A stretch of DNA of 64,000 nucleotides from positions 1 to 64,000 of the forward strand of contig CAZJWX010000006.1 in NCBI GenBank assembly GCA_964549915.1, read 5' to 3'. Below the pieces are notes generated by a model. It ran no database searches. It saw nothing but the letters and a program-made list of their open reading frames with translations, and was not told the DNA's origin. How positions within the stretch are numbered: the stretch's first letter is position 1; each line of letters begins with the position of its first letter. The position numbers and the translations under genes were made by a program. This DNA is from JAUZRW01 sp964549915. Its GTDB lineage: Bacteria; Chloroflexota; Anaerolineae; Aggregatilineales; Phototrophicaceae. This document shows positions 1 to 8,278 of the stretch, piece by piece.

Positions 1-32
1 TGTGCGACGACTTCTTGGCGGATGGGTTCCAT
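1..32 (-). CDS. Possible start of a gene leaving the window
   Basis: An ATG on the minus strand at 32 opens a frame reading MEPIRQEVVA that runs off the left edge. Only ten codons are visible, so no function can be given. It would follow the SRPBCC gene in the same direction after a gap of about 165 bases. No convincing Shine-Dalgarno sequence precedes it. The reading is a guess from position only. Confidence 0.2.
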   Translation of the reverse strand, partial: MEPIRQEVVA

Positions 33-197
33 GAGCTAGGCACTCCCCGTGTGTCGTGCTAGAAATAAAGACAAAAAATAACGGACTGTTCTGAGTATAA
101 GTCTGACAGCCTTGCTATCGCCTTACAATCAGTCGCACAGGACAGCCGTTATATATAGGAAGGTTACAATTCAGTGAGTCGCGGACGTTTCCGGTCG
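33..197. other. Non-coding gap at left edge
   Basis: This 165-base AT-richer stretch lies between the stop of the SRPBCC gene and the possible start at the left edge. I see no tRNA, no strong hairpin followed by a T run, and no convincing promoter pair. It probably holds the 3' end of the SRPBCC transcript and the start of the next one. Confidence 0.4.
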
Positions 198-1355
198 TTA
201 CGCGGAGGGGGTGCGCAATTTGATGATCTGCCGTCGCAAGGTTGCCCGCAATCCCTGTCGGGGGGCTTCACGCGGCGTCACATCGGGTATGATGCGCGTT
301 GTGTCGCGTGATGTTGTTTGATCGGCTTCCTGAACCGCACGCATACGCCCCGTCTCGCTGGGACGTTGCAACCCGAATACTTCGAAAACGCTGATTTCCG
401 CTGTGTCCAGCGTGCTGCGCTTCCCCGGAATATCCGGCAGCGGCTCAGAAAGCGTTCCAGAAAGTGGCCTGTCGGATGTCTCTTCCATTTCATCATCCAG
501 GGAGGGCAGCGTCGGAGCCGCTTCTGTGCTCTCTTCCAGCACTTCTTCATCATCTAGCAGTGGCAGTCGCAAGCTCTCGTCGGGTTCTTTCGCCGTAAAC
601 GATGCATCTTGCAAGAAGTCTGGTTCAGCAAGTTGCTCGTCCGCAGGCTCTGCGATGGCGGGGTTAGGCCTAGTATCATCGTCTTCCACTGGAGGCTCGA
701 AAATCGATGGAGAATTGCCAGAGTTGGAACGGCGCACGGATACACCTTCAAATGCTTCCTCTTCGTCGTCCAGGGCGCGGATTTCCAACGTAGCAGCCTT
801 CATTCGATCCAGCGCAGATGGATGGCGTGGCTGATAATTCGCTCGCTGCATCACATCGGGTGCTTCCTGGATCAGCGACTTCGTGCTCTCTGGCGTAAAA
901 GCCTCTTCCGGTGACAGTTCTTTGATGTAGGTGTAGAGGTTCTGCAAGCTCTCGATGATTTCTCGGTCGAGGCTGCGACGCACGTTCAGCGAATTCCGCA
1001 GGCCACTGAGCAGCCCCTTCATCTCATAATTGAACGTCCACTGGACAACTGTGCCTTCCGGGGCTTCCTGCAAACGCAGGCGTCCCCGGCTATTCGCATA
1101 GGGCGCACCATCAACGATGACATATTCATAACCGAGGCGGTCGTACCAGGCAGTGATTTCAAGCACATATTCCACGCCGCGACGGGTATGCATCCGCCAG
1201 CGTGTCCCTCGCCCGCTGTGCATGGTCGTCAGGTAAGAGACCGACTCGCAATTCGCCTGCCAGCGTGGGTTCTTGCTCAAATCACTGATCTGCGCCCAGA
1301 CCACGCTCTGGGGCGCGGCGATGGCGATCGCATGATCAATTGTGGTTGTACTCAT
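198..1355 (-). CDS. SRPBCC-domain protein with long acidic tail
   Basis: The first ~145 residues look like a START/polyketide-cyclase (SRPBCC) ligand-binding domain: an N-terminal strand followed by PQSVVWAQISDLSKNPRWQ, then alternating beta strands and a long C-terminal helix ending near ITYIKEL-like sequence (YTYIKELSPEE). SRPBCC folds bind hydrophobic ligands; the ligand here is unknown. The remaining ~240 residues are low in complexity, rich in Asp, Glu, Ser and Pro, and probably disordered, ending in a basic segment (LRATLRRQIIKLR). That tail is far longer than is usual for the family. The gene stands alone, divergent from the small membrane-protein cluster to its right. The domain call is fairly safe; the cellular role is not known. 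Confidence 0.75.
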   Translation of the reverse strand: MSTTTIDHAIAIAAPQSVVWAQISDLSKNPRWQANCESVSYLTTMHSGRGTRWRMHTRRGVEYVLEITAWYDRLGYEYVIVDGAPYANSRGRLRLQEAPEGTVVQWTFNYEMKGLLSGLRNSLNVRRSLDREIIESLQNLYTYIKELSPEEAFTPESTKSLIQEAPDVMQRANYQPRHPSALDRMKAATLEIRALDDEEEAFEGVSVRRSNSGNSPSIFEPPVEDDDTRPNPAIAEPADEQLAEPDFLQDASFTAKEPDESLRLPLLDDEEVLEESTEAAPTLPSLDDEMEETSDRPLSGTLSEPLPDIPGKRSTLDTAEISVFEVFGLQRPSETGRMRAVQEADQTTSRDTTRIIPDVTPREAPRQGLRATLRRQIIKLRTPSA

Positions 1356-1439
1356 CGGACAGGACGCCTCGTTTTGCTCAAGACTTTATGTTACACTGAA
1401 ATTGATTGTAACTGGCGAGAATCTGATTGGCAACCACGG

Positions 1440-1715
1440 ATGCCGGGGCCGCTGTTCGTCTTTGCTTTTGTCGTCGCAACATTGATCGGCGCAGGTTTCC
1501 ACCTGGTTTTTGGGGGGAATGCGCGGCGTTTGGCTCTGTTCTTGCTCTCTGCGTGGGTGGGGTTCGCGCTGGGGCAAATCGCGGGGCAAACTTTCGCCAT
1601 TGAGTTCTTCCTCGTGGGTGATCTGTACATCGTGACGGCGGTGGCTGGCGCGATTCTCGCCCTGATTGCCGCACTCATTTTCACATCAGATCGCAGACAA
1701 GCGCGTCGTAGATAG
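1440..1715 (+). CDS. Small three-helix membrane protein
   Basis: A 91-residue protein made almost entirely of three hydrophobic segments (about residues 2-20, 28-48 and 58-82), ending in a basic tail SDRRQARRR that should face the cytoplasm. I chose the ATG at 1440 because the in-frame sequence upstream is polar, antisense to the neighbouring SRPBCC gene, and not membrane-like. It lies 9 bases ahead of the next membrane-protein gene and probably shares its transcript. I do not recognise the family. Confidence 0.6.
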   Translation: MPGPLFVFAFVVATLIGAGFHLVFGGNARRLALFLLSAWVGFALGQIAGQTFAIEFFLVGDLYIVTAVAGAILALIAALIFTSDRRQARRR

Positions 1716-1724
1716 GAGGCAAGC

Positions 1725-2240
1725 ATGGCAGAATCGGCTGCACAAACCCAAACCGCTGTCCCTGCTGAAGAAGAGAATCGCGGCGGTGGCTGGACGTTCC
1801 AACGTATCACGATTGTCAGCGTAAGCGCGATCCTCATCTTTTACGTGGTACTGTTCCTCATCGGCCTGGTGACGGCCATCGCCTTCGGCGAGCGTGCCGC
1901 AGCCTGGTTTGCTTATTTCCGCAATCTGGTGAATATCGCCCTGGCTGTATCCACCCTGGTCATCGTCGTCGGCATTGGTGTCCTCGTCGTGCAAATCGCG
2001 CGTTTCGTGAATCTCCTGCGTAGTGAGGTCAAGCCCATCACGGAAGACACGCAAAAAGCGATCAAGGAGGTACGTACGACAGCGCAATTCGTGCAGAAGC
2101 ACAGTGTCAAGCCGATTGTACAGTCGCAGTCCTTCATTGCGGGTTTGCTGGCTTTCTTACGCGAGATTGTCCGTCTGAGCCGGATCCTACAGCGTCGTAC
2201 CGATGACGTTTCGTCCGATACTGAGGGAACAGCAGGATGA
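1725..2240 (+). CDS. Membrane protein with DUF948-like layout
   Basis: A 171-residue protein with a polar N terminus, two transmembrane segments (about residues 33-55 and 67-90), and a helical cytoplasmic or surface stretch (SEVKPITEDTQKAIKEVRTT) of the kind seen in DUF948 and other small general-stress membrane proteins. A strong Shine-Dalgarno (AGGAGG) lies 6 bases before the ATG. Its stop overlaps the next start by 4 bases, so the two are translationally coupled. The DUF948 likeness is a judgement from layout, not a match. No function can be assigned. Confidence 0.7.
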   Translation: MAESAAQTQTAVPAEEENRGGGWTFQRITIVSVSAILIFYVVLFLIGLVTAIAFGERAAAWFAYFRNLVNIALAVSTLVIVVGIGVLVVQIARFVNLLRSEVKPITEDTQKAIKEVRTTAQFVQKHSVKPIVQSQSFIAGLLAFLREIVRLSRILQRRTDDVSSDTEGTAG

Positions 2241-2470
2241 GCGACGAACAACGCAGCCGCCTGGATGATACGACATTTTTCTGGGGGGCGGTGATCGGAT
2301 TTGTTGTGGGGGCGCTGGTCTGGTTCTTTCGTGTTCCGCGCCGGGGTACAGAAACCCGTGAGCGCATTGCGAAGACAGGCCAAGATTTGATCACGCGGGA
2401 TTCCGTCGAAGAGAGCCTGCAAGAGGGGCGTGCCCTTGCGCGGCAACGCCTAGAGAACGCCCCGGAGTGA
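2237..2470 (+). CDS. YtxH-like small membrane protein
   Basis: This 77-residue protein has one glycine-rich transmembrane segment (FFWGAVIGFVVGALVWFF, about residues 14-31) followed by a basic turn (RVPRRG) and an amphipathic helix containing TRERIAKTGQDLI. That order is typical of YtxH-like proteins, which are small stress-associated membrane proteins of uncertain role. It overlaps the preceding gene by ATGA, so it is the last cistron of the three-gene membrane cluster. It converges on nnr with only 5 bases between the stops. Confidence 0.65.
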   Translation: MSDEQRSRLDDTTFFWGAVIGFVVGALVWFFRVPRRGTETRERIAKTGQDLITRDSVEESLQEGRALARQRLENAPE

Positions 2471-2475
2471 ATGCC

Positions 2476-4185
2476 TTATTCCGTTAAGTCGCGCAGCACT
2501 GCTGCAAGCGAGTCGATCAAATCGCCTGCGATGACGGCGCGTGCGTTGCCCGCTTCGGTGGCGTATTCCCCGGCCAGCCCGTGTAGATAGGCTCCGCAGA
2601 TAGCGGCATCGTAGGCAGACATCCCCTGAGCACGAAGCCCCGTAATCAGACCCGCCAGCACATCACCTGTTCCAGCCGTTGCCAGTGCATCGTTCTTGAA
2701 CGGCAGCACGGCAAGTCTGCCATCTGGCGCTGTGATGACGGTGTGCGCTCCCTTGAAGACCAGCACGACATTCCAGGCGGCGGCTTTCTCCCGTGCCAAC
2801 TGCCAGCGGTTGCTCTGAGCTTCGCCGACTTCTATCCCGGCCAGGCGTGCCATCTCGCCCGGATGGGGTGTGAGGATGGTTTCCGCTGGCAGGAATTTCC
2901 ACCATGCATCTTTCTCAGCCAGCAGCGTCAGACCATCGGCATCAACTACGAGCGGTGGCAGGCTGTGGTTTTCTGCTTCTGCTTCATCTTCGGCGTGGGT
3001 ATCCTCGGCAATCTGAAATCCCAGAGACCGCTTGCGGCTCTTCGTTTTTGGCTCTTCGCTCTGCTCCAACAGATTGAACAGGAATTTGCTGGTGGTCTCT
3101 TCAATACCCATGCCGGGGCCGATCAACAGAGCGTCATATTGATGCAATTCCTTGCGCAATACATCAACTGCCCCCTCTGCGACTACGCCCATATCGCTGG
3201 GGAGCAACAGCCAGGTGACTTCGCGCAACTGCGAAGCAAGCGCCATCAGAACGACGTTCGCGCCCGCCACTGTCACCAATCCGGTTCCGGTGCGATACGC
3301 CGCCTGCGCGGATAGGCCCGGCGCGCCGACGAAATTCACTGAGCCGCCGACGACTAACGTGCTGCCGAAGGTGCCTTTGTGCGAGTCAACGTGGCGTTCT
3401 GGCAGCTTCTCGCGCACCAATTCCGCATCCACCACATGATCGCTGATGTCCTTCAGCTCGCTCAGATTTTCTGAGATACCCAGATTAGCGATAGAGAGGG
3501 TTCCGACTGCGTTAGCTCCAGGAAAGTGAAATTGACCCGGCTTGGCCGTGATGAAGGTGATCGTCTCATCGGCAAAGATTGCATTATTATCGAGTTCGCC
3601 CGTATCGCAGTTCAGGCCGCTGGGGCAGTCTAGCGCCAGAACCCTGACCGGAGCAGGGCGCGGAATCTGTCCTGTGCGTGCCGGGTTGATGGTGACTTGT
3701 TCGGGCACAGCGGATCGCCGCTCGCGCAGGGCGCGGTTCGTATTACGCAGGATTTTCTGTGCTTCGTCGCGGATTGGCAGCCGCACGCCAATGCCGAAAA
3801 GGGCATCAATCACCAGGTCGGCGCTGGCGACCATATTGCGCAGCACACGTTTGTCGGCGTCATCCTGCGAGAGCGCCAGGAACAGCCCCGCCTCGCGTGC
3901 GACTTCGATATATTGGTCGTCGCGCTCTTGCAACAGATAGAAGCGGACTTCTGCTTCCTGGTTATCCTGGGCGATTAGCAGGCCTGTCACCAGGCCGTCG
4001 CCGCCGTTATTGCCCGCGCCGACGAGTACAGTCACGCGCGGACTCTCGATCCCGGCGAGGAGTTCGAGCGCACGATCGGCGGCTGCCCGCCCGGCGTTTT
4101 CCATCATCTGCTGGTAACTGGTGCCTGCTGCATCCGCCGCAGCTTCGATAGCGCGTGTTTGTTCAATCGTGGCAATGCGAATCAC
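2476..4185 (-). CDS. nnr: Bifunctional NAD(P)H-hydrate repair enzyme Nnr
   Basis: Repairs damaged NAD(P)H hydrates. The N-terminal YjeF_N half (about residues 1-240) epimerises R to S hydrate, with the GAGNNGGDG loop and the acidic residue in LALDCPSGLNCDTG. The C-terminal half (about 265-565) is the ADP-dependent dehydratase, with HKGTFG, VVDADGLTLL, LTPHPGEM and the nucleotide-binding loop NDALATAGTGDVLAGL. It starts at GTG with AAAGG 9 bases upstream. At 569 residues it is longer than usual (about 500-515). Two insertions explain this: one of ~25 residues before LALDCPSG, and one of ~35 charged residues (EPKTKSRK to AENHSLPP) in the dehydratase half. Function is well supported. Confidence 0.93.
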   Translation of the reverse strand: MIRIATIEQTRAIEAAADAAGTSYQQMMENAGRAAADRALELLAGIESPRVTVLVGAGNNGGDGLVTGLLIAQDNQEAEVRFYLLQERDDQYIEVAREAGLFLALSQDDADKRVLRNMVASADLVIDALFGIGVRLPIRDEAQKILRNTNRALRERRSAVPEQVTINPARTGQIPRPAPVRVLALDCPSGLNCDTGELDNNAIFADETITFITAKPGQFHFPGANAVGTLSIANLGISENLSELKDISDHVVDAELVREKLPERHVDSHKGTFGSTLVVGGSVNFVGAPGLSAQAAYRTGTGLVTVAGANVVLMALASQLREVTWLLLPSDMGVVAEGAVDVLRKELHQYDALLIGPGMGIEETTSKFLFNLLEQSEEPKTKSRKRSLGFQIAEDTHAEDEAEAENHSLPPLVVDADGLTLLAEKDAWWKFLPAETILTPHPGEMARLAGIEVGEAQSNRWQLAREKAAAWNVVLVFKGAHTVITAPDGRLAVLPFKNDALATAGTGDVLAGLITGLRAQGMSAYDAAICGAYLHGLAGEYATEAGNARAVIAGDLIDSLAAVLRDLTE

Positions 4186-4280
4186 CCCGTGTCGCCTTTC
4201 GATGTCTGTTACGTCCAGTGATTACTGTCCTGTATACTAGCCGATTCTGCCGCATCTGCATATCATTTACACCAGAAACG

Positions 4281-4311
4281 AAAAAGAGCGCCGCACAATG
4301 CGACGCCCTTT
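4281..4311 (-). terminator. Rho-independent terminator after polyprenyl synthase
   Basis: Read on the minus strand, a 13-base-pair stem (AAAGGGCGTCGCA with TGCGGCGCTCTTT) closes over the three-base loop TTG and is followed by a run of T. The two mismatches seen on the plus strand become G-U pairs on the minus strand, which shows it is read in that direction. It lies 26 bases beyond the stop of the polyprenyl synthase gene. Confidence 0.85.
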
Positions 4312-4336
4312 CTGAGGTTCTGTCACAGAAATTGGC

Positions 4337-5275
4337 TCAGTGGTCACGGTTGGCGACCAATTGCGCCAGTGCGATCAACTCATCCCTGGCGGTTGAATCT
4401 TCCAGGGCGTCCAGGCTCTGGATGGCGTTTTGCACCAGCATCTGCGCCTGCATCTGCGCCTTCTCCAGGCGATCGCCACCCATGAGCTTGCGCTTGATGG
4501 CATTCATGGGGTCATCTTCGTCTTCCTGTACAGCAGCGATGCCGCGTCCCTGTTCCAGGTCGATTCCAGAAGTCTTGCCCAGCGTTTGTTCATCGCCCAC
4601 GATATCCAGAATGTCATCAATGATCTGGAAGGCCAGGCCGACGTTGTAGGCATATTGGAGCAGCGCTTCGATCACGTCTTCATCATCTGTAGCTGCGCGT
4701 GCACCCATCTCCGCAGCCGCCTGGAAGAGCGCTGCTGTCTTGAGCGCGATGATGCGCATGTAGTTCTCGCTGGTGAATTCATTGTTCTTCACAGCCCAGG
4801 CTTGCAGCGTCTCGCCTTCGACGAGGGCGGTGGCGGCGTTTGCCAGCACAACATTCATCTCGCCATAGGGGGCCATCAACTGGTAAACGGCGGTGAAGAG
4901 GAAGTCCCCGGTGAGCAGAGCAAAGGTGCGCCCCCACTTGGCATTCACCGATGGACGACCGCGCCGCACCACCCCATGATCGTTGATGTCATCGTGCACC
5001 ACGCTGGCGGTGTGCATCAGTTCGACGGCGGCTGCCGGGGCAGCGACCTCGCGAACATCTTCGCCGCCGGCTGCCAGGTACGAGAGCAGCGTCATCCGGG
5101 GGCGAATGCGTTTCCCACCAGCTTTCAGGATATGTTGGCTTGCATCTTTGAGGACGACCACTTCACTGTTGACAGTCTGCAACATCAATTCTTCAGTCGC
5201 CTTCAAACCAACCTCAACCAAGTCTTGTATATCGGCGACAGTTGTCACCCGTGTCATCACATTGTGAGTGGTCAT
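4337..5275 (-). CDS. Polyprenyl diphosphate synthase
   Basis: A trans-isoprenyl diphosphate synthase that elongates allylic diphosphates with isopentenyl diphosphate. Both aspartate motifs are present: DDIND in VVHDDINDHG (first, FARM) and DDILD in QIIDDILDIVGDEQTLGK (SARM), with GKRIRP in the N-terminal region. The length (312 residues) and the layout fit the hepta-/octaprenyl (HepT/IspB) branch, which makes quinone side chains. Chain length cannot be settled by eye, so no symbol is given. A good promoter lies upstream and a clear terminator downstream, so the gene is probably monocistronic. Confidence 0.9.
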   Translation of the reverse strand: MTTHNVMTRVTTVADIQDLVEVGLKATEELMLQTVNSEVVVLKDASQHILKAGGKRIRPRMTLLSYLAAGGEDVREVAAPAAAVELMHTASVVHDDINDHGVVRRGRPSVNAKWGRTFALLTGDFLFTAVYQLMAPYGEMNVVLANAATALVEGETLQAWAVKNNEFTSENYMRIIALKTAALFQAAAEMGARAATDDEDVIEALLQYAYNVGLAFQIIDDILDIVGDEQTLGKTSGIDLEQGRGIAAVQEDEDDPMNAIKRKLMGGDRLEKAQMQAQMLVQNAIQSLDALEDSTARDELIALAQLVANRDH

Positions 5276-5324
5276 CGAAGCTCCGCATCACATTAATTTG
5301 TTACGTTCAGAACAATCTAAATCT

Positions 5325-5363
5325 ATTTTACACAAAAGCTCCCCTGCGTCAACGAATTGACGC
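5325..5363 (-). promoter_or_regulatory. Promoter with overlapping inverted repeat
   Basis: On the minus strand TTGACG (5352-5347) and TAAAAT (5330-5325) are separated by 16 bases, with TG two bases before the -10. This gives a near-consensus sigma-70-type promoter about 50 bases ahead of the polyprenyl synthase. The -35 box forms one arm of a perfect 7-base inverted repeat with a 4-base centre (GCGTCAA-CGAA-TTGACGC, 5346-5363), which could be an operator. Confidence 0.65.
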
Positions 5364-5442
5364 CCGGATTCCCCAAGCGCTCAGATTTGTGAAAAATTGC
5401 GCAAATATTGGGTGTTTCGCAGTATTGCAGCTATGATGACTC

Positions 5443-5470
5443 AACCCCGCGCAGGATGCAAGCCGGGGTT
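5443..5470 (-). terminator. Weak hairpin after histidine kinase
   Basis: AACCCCG (5443-5449) pairs with CGGGGTT (5464-5470) just past the kinase stop. There is no good T run, so termination is uncertain. Confidence 0.35.
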
Positions 5471-5476
5471 CGCCAT

Positions 5477-6616
5477 TTACGCTGGGGGTTCTTCCCGTTC
5501 GAGATTGATCTTCGGGAGCAAGAACCAGAACGTACTGCCCTTACCGAGTTGGCTGTCCACATGGATTTCGGTATTGTGATGATCGAGGATCAGTTTCACC
5601 AGCGCCAGACCAATGCCCATTCCCCCATAGCGCCGCGTGGAAGAGTGGTCGATCTGGTAGAACGATTCGAAGATGTCCTGTATTTTGTCCTGCGCGATGC
5701 CGATGCCGTAATCGCGCACGCCAATATACACATGGTCGTCTCGCTGGCAGCCGATGACTTCAATGGGTTTGTCCTTGCTGCTGAATTTCAGCGCGTTGTC
5801 CATCAACAATTGCAGCACTGTGCTCAAGCCCTGCTTATCGGCCAGCACTGGGGGCAGGTTCTCTTGCAGCTTCAGATGGATGCGGTCTGCCTCGGTGCGG
5901 CGCTCCCAGACGCGCCCCAGGTTGCGCCGGGCAAACTCGACTGAGTCACGCAGGATAATCGGCCCCAGGCGGATGTCGAGGCTTTGGCCGTACATGGTGA
6001 TGTTCTTGACCAGGATTTCCAGGCGTGCCATCGCCGTATCGGCAAATGAGACCAACTTCTCTTCCGAAACATCCTCGGCAATGAGCTTGACCGCCGATTT
6101 GACCTGCAACAGAGGAGTGCGCAGTTCGTGCGAGACATTGCGAACGATGGCGTTCTTCAGAACCTCGATCTCATCGGAGGAGCGCTGCTGCTGTTGGATT
6201 TGCTCATCCAATGACCGAATGTGCGCACGCAAAAGCTGATTCTCTCGATGCAGTTTCAATATGGGCAGTACTTGCTGCGCCAGATCACTGGTAGGGTAGG
6301 CAATGATGGTATCGAATACGGAGCCGTTTTCCGTGGGGTTGGGTATCGCTGATTGGATATGCCGTAAATGGATGAAGAGCGCTTCGGGTTCTTGCTCACG
6401 CAATCGTTGCAGCAGAGGCGTATCATCAGGCTCCATGATGGCAATCAAGGCAGACAGGCCATGAACTGTGTCCCCATCGACCTGTTCCAGCGGGAGCGGT
6501 ACGAATGGGAAACCATCCTTCGCGAGTTCTTGCTGCAAGTCGTTTATCCAGGTATCGGCCCGATCCGTAAGCAGTACATAACTGACGGATGTCCGTGATC
6601 CGTTTTGATTGACCAT
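5477..6616 (-). CDS. Orphan sensor histidine kinase
   Basis: A 379-residue two-component kinase. After a ~110-residue N-terminal domain that resembles a degenerate receiver-like fold, a short coiled coil (about residues 128-155) leads into the H-box NVSHELRTPLLQ, whose His is the phosphorylation site. The ATPase domain has the N-box MDNALKFS, G1 box VRDYGIGIA, an F-box region (IFESFYQID) and G2 box GGMGIGLAL. There is no membrane segment, so it is a cytoplasmic sensor. The ATG at 6616 has AGGAA 10 bases upstream and begins the protein-like sequence; the open frame continues further but looks non-coding. No response-regulator gene is adjacent. Confidence 0.88.
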   Translation of the reverse strand: MVNQNGSRTSVSYVLLTDRADTWINDLQQELAKDGFPFVPLPLEQVDGDTVHGLSALIAIMEPDDTPLLQRLREQEPEALFIHLRHIQSAIPNPTENGSVFDTIIAYPTSDLAQQVLPILKLHRENQLLRAHIRSLDEQIQQQQRSSDEIEVLKNAIVRNVSHELRTPLLQVKSAVKLIAEDVSEEKLVSFADTAMARLEILVKNITMYGQSLDIRLGPIILRDSVEFARRNLGRVWERRTEADRIHLKLQENLPPVLADKQGLSTVLQLLMDNALKFSSKDKPIEVIGCQRDDHVYIGVRDYGIGIAQDKIQDIFESFYQIDHSSTRRYGGMGIGLALVKLILDHHNTEIHVDSQLGKGSTFWFLLPKINLEREEPPA

Positions 6617-6756
6617 AGTGATAGGGTTCCTGCGTGTACAATCCCACCTACGGACATCATAACACGCCCCATCCAGCACAGGGTAGCGCTGCCTGCTGAA
6701 GTTGTGAAACTCAAACGTACGAAGGGAAATATGGTTTGAATACGGTATGTTTTGGC

Positions 6757-7908
6757 TCAGGAGCAGCGTCCGATGGTCTGGCAAAATTGGTTCAAATGCA
6801 GCCGATCATGCTGGGCGGTGAAGTACGCCATTTCGATGAAGGTCGTCAGGCCGAAGACGCTGTGTCGCGCCGTGCGCTTCCAGGCGTCCGCAGGCAAAGC
6901 CCCCAACAGCTTGAGCGTTTTTTCACGCTCTTCTACGAAGCTCGCCGCGACAGAGAACCCCTCTTCGGCACAATCCGGGATGTTCGGACCAGGAGCCTCG
7001 GAGGCCACGAGAAATGGGTTGTCATCCGCCAGGATCGTTTCCAATCGCGCGCGATGTTCTGTCGCTTCCACCTCGGCCAGATGGCACAGGATTTGCAGCA
7101 GCGACCATTCCTGCGGCAGGGGATGCTGCAACCAGAACTCCGGTTTGACCTGCTTCAAGAAGCCATAAAGTGCACCGATGTTGCCACGTAGCTGTGCAAT
7201 CACGCCCTCGGCGTGCAATCGGCTCGGTGCGGTGTGTTGCTCCAGTTCCTGCAGAAATCCCTCAAAATCGGCAATTTCGCCGGATTTGTTGTGGTAGGTG
7301 TGCAGGCCAACCTGCCTGGCGGGTTCTATGTCGCTGCTCAGGCGGTCTCCCCACATGATCGCCTCATCGGGTTCTACGCCCACGCGCCCCAGGATTTCGG
7401 CGTAATAGGCGGGGGAGGGTTTGGAGAAATGCATGTTGTCGGCGCTGGTGATGAGCGCGTAGAGCGACTCATCGAGCGGGAGGCCGCCCCAGGCCATGCG
7501 CTGGGATACGGCAGACGCGGGATAGATGGGGTTGGTGGCGATGACCAGCGCGTAGCCTTTGCTGTGCAACCGCCAGATCAACTCCGCCGCACCGTCCACA
7601 GGCTTCACGTGAGCTTCCAGGTGTGGATAGCGCGTCTCATAGAAGTGCCGTAGTGCCTCGCGCACCGTCTCCTGAGGCTTTGCGGTCGTTTCGCTCACGT
7701 GGCGGATGATGCGCTCGGTGTTGGTTTCGTCGCCGCGCCGCTCCCCACTCAGACGCTTCATCCCCTCGCGAAAGAGGGCCGTTGCATCCACCGAGCCGAA
7801 GAAGGGTTCGATGGCTTGCTGCAACGCCTGGAGAAACGCCAATGCAAATGTCCGATCCGGGTTCACGATCAGCGTATTATCCAGGTCGAGCAAGACAGCT
7901 TTAATCAT
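6757..7908 (-). CDS. HAD hydrolase fused to a DinB domain
   Basis: A 383-residue fusion. Residues ~1-225 are a HAD-superfamily phosphatase: DLDNT (motif I, Asp8 and Asp10), IATNP (motif II), KPSPAYY (motif III) and GDRLSSD (motif IV), with a helical cap. Residues ~235-383 look like a DinB/YfiT four-helix bundle, with HLAEVE near the middle and HDRLHLNQF near the end, giving the His residues that usually bind metal. The ATG at 7908 begins the HAD domain directly and overlaps the upstream stop by 8 bases (ATGATTAA). The substrate is unknown. The two domains are normally separate proteins. Confidence 0.8.
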   Translation of the reverse strand: MIKAVLLDLDNTLIVNPDRTFALAFLQALQQAIEPFFGSVDATALFREGMKRLSGERRGDETNTERIIRHVSETTAKPQETVREALRHFYETRYPHLEAHVKPVDGAAELIWRLHSKGYALVIATNPIYPASAVSQRMAWGGLPLDESLYALITSADNMHFSKPSPAYYAEILGRVGVEPDEAIMWGDRLSSDIEPARQVGLHTYHNKSGEIADFEGFLQELEQHTAPSRLHAEGVIAQLRGNIGALYGFLKQVKPEFWLQHPLPQEWSLLQILCHLAEVEATEHRARLETILADDNPFLVASEAPGPNIPDCAEEGFSVAASFVEEREKTLKLLGALPADAWKRTARHSVFGLTTFIEMAYFTAQHDRLHLNQFCQTIGRCS

Positions 7909-8254
7909 CGTCGATGTCGTCCAGTGCCTGCCGGAAGATTTCCAGCCCGGGATTATTGTCGTCCACTGCCCCCACATAGGGGTCTTCGATCACGCTGCCG
8001 TCTTTGCGATTGCGTGCCGTCACTTCCAGCCGCCGCCCAAAACCCAGGAATCCGCGTTTGATCGTCAACGTCAATTCCATGTCGGGATCAGCGTTTGCCA
8101 GCAGAATATCGGGCACCGGGCAGCGGCTGCAATCGCTGGGCTGCCAGCGCTCGGATTCTGGATTTTGCTTGACGAGACGGCACTCCTGAATGTTGCGCCC
8201 GCGATGGAAGTCCTGGTAATAGTGCTTACATTCTTTGCCAGCCGGTGTTCGCAT
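7901..8254 (-). CDS. Small Cys-containing conserved protein
   Basis: A 117-residue soluble protein of no family I recognise. The N-terminal half carries His and Cys residues spaced like a metal site (ECKHYY, ECRLV, SDCSRCPVPD: one Cys, one Cys and a CxxC), and the C-terminal half is a short beta-rich stretch ending in an acidic tail (DDIDDD). It lies 24 bases after dinG and overlaps the HAD-DinB gene by 8 bases, so the three genes are probably one operon. Confidence 0.6.
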   Translation of the reverse strand: MRTPAGKECKHYYQDFHRGRNIQECRLVKQNPESERWQPSDCSRCPVPDILLANADPDMELTLTIKRGFLGFGRRLEVTARNRKDGSVIEDPYVGAVDDNNPGLEIFRQALDDIDDD

Positions 8255-8278
8255 GATTGTCTCGCTTTGGCTTGGTGT

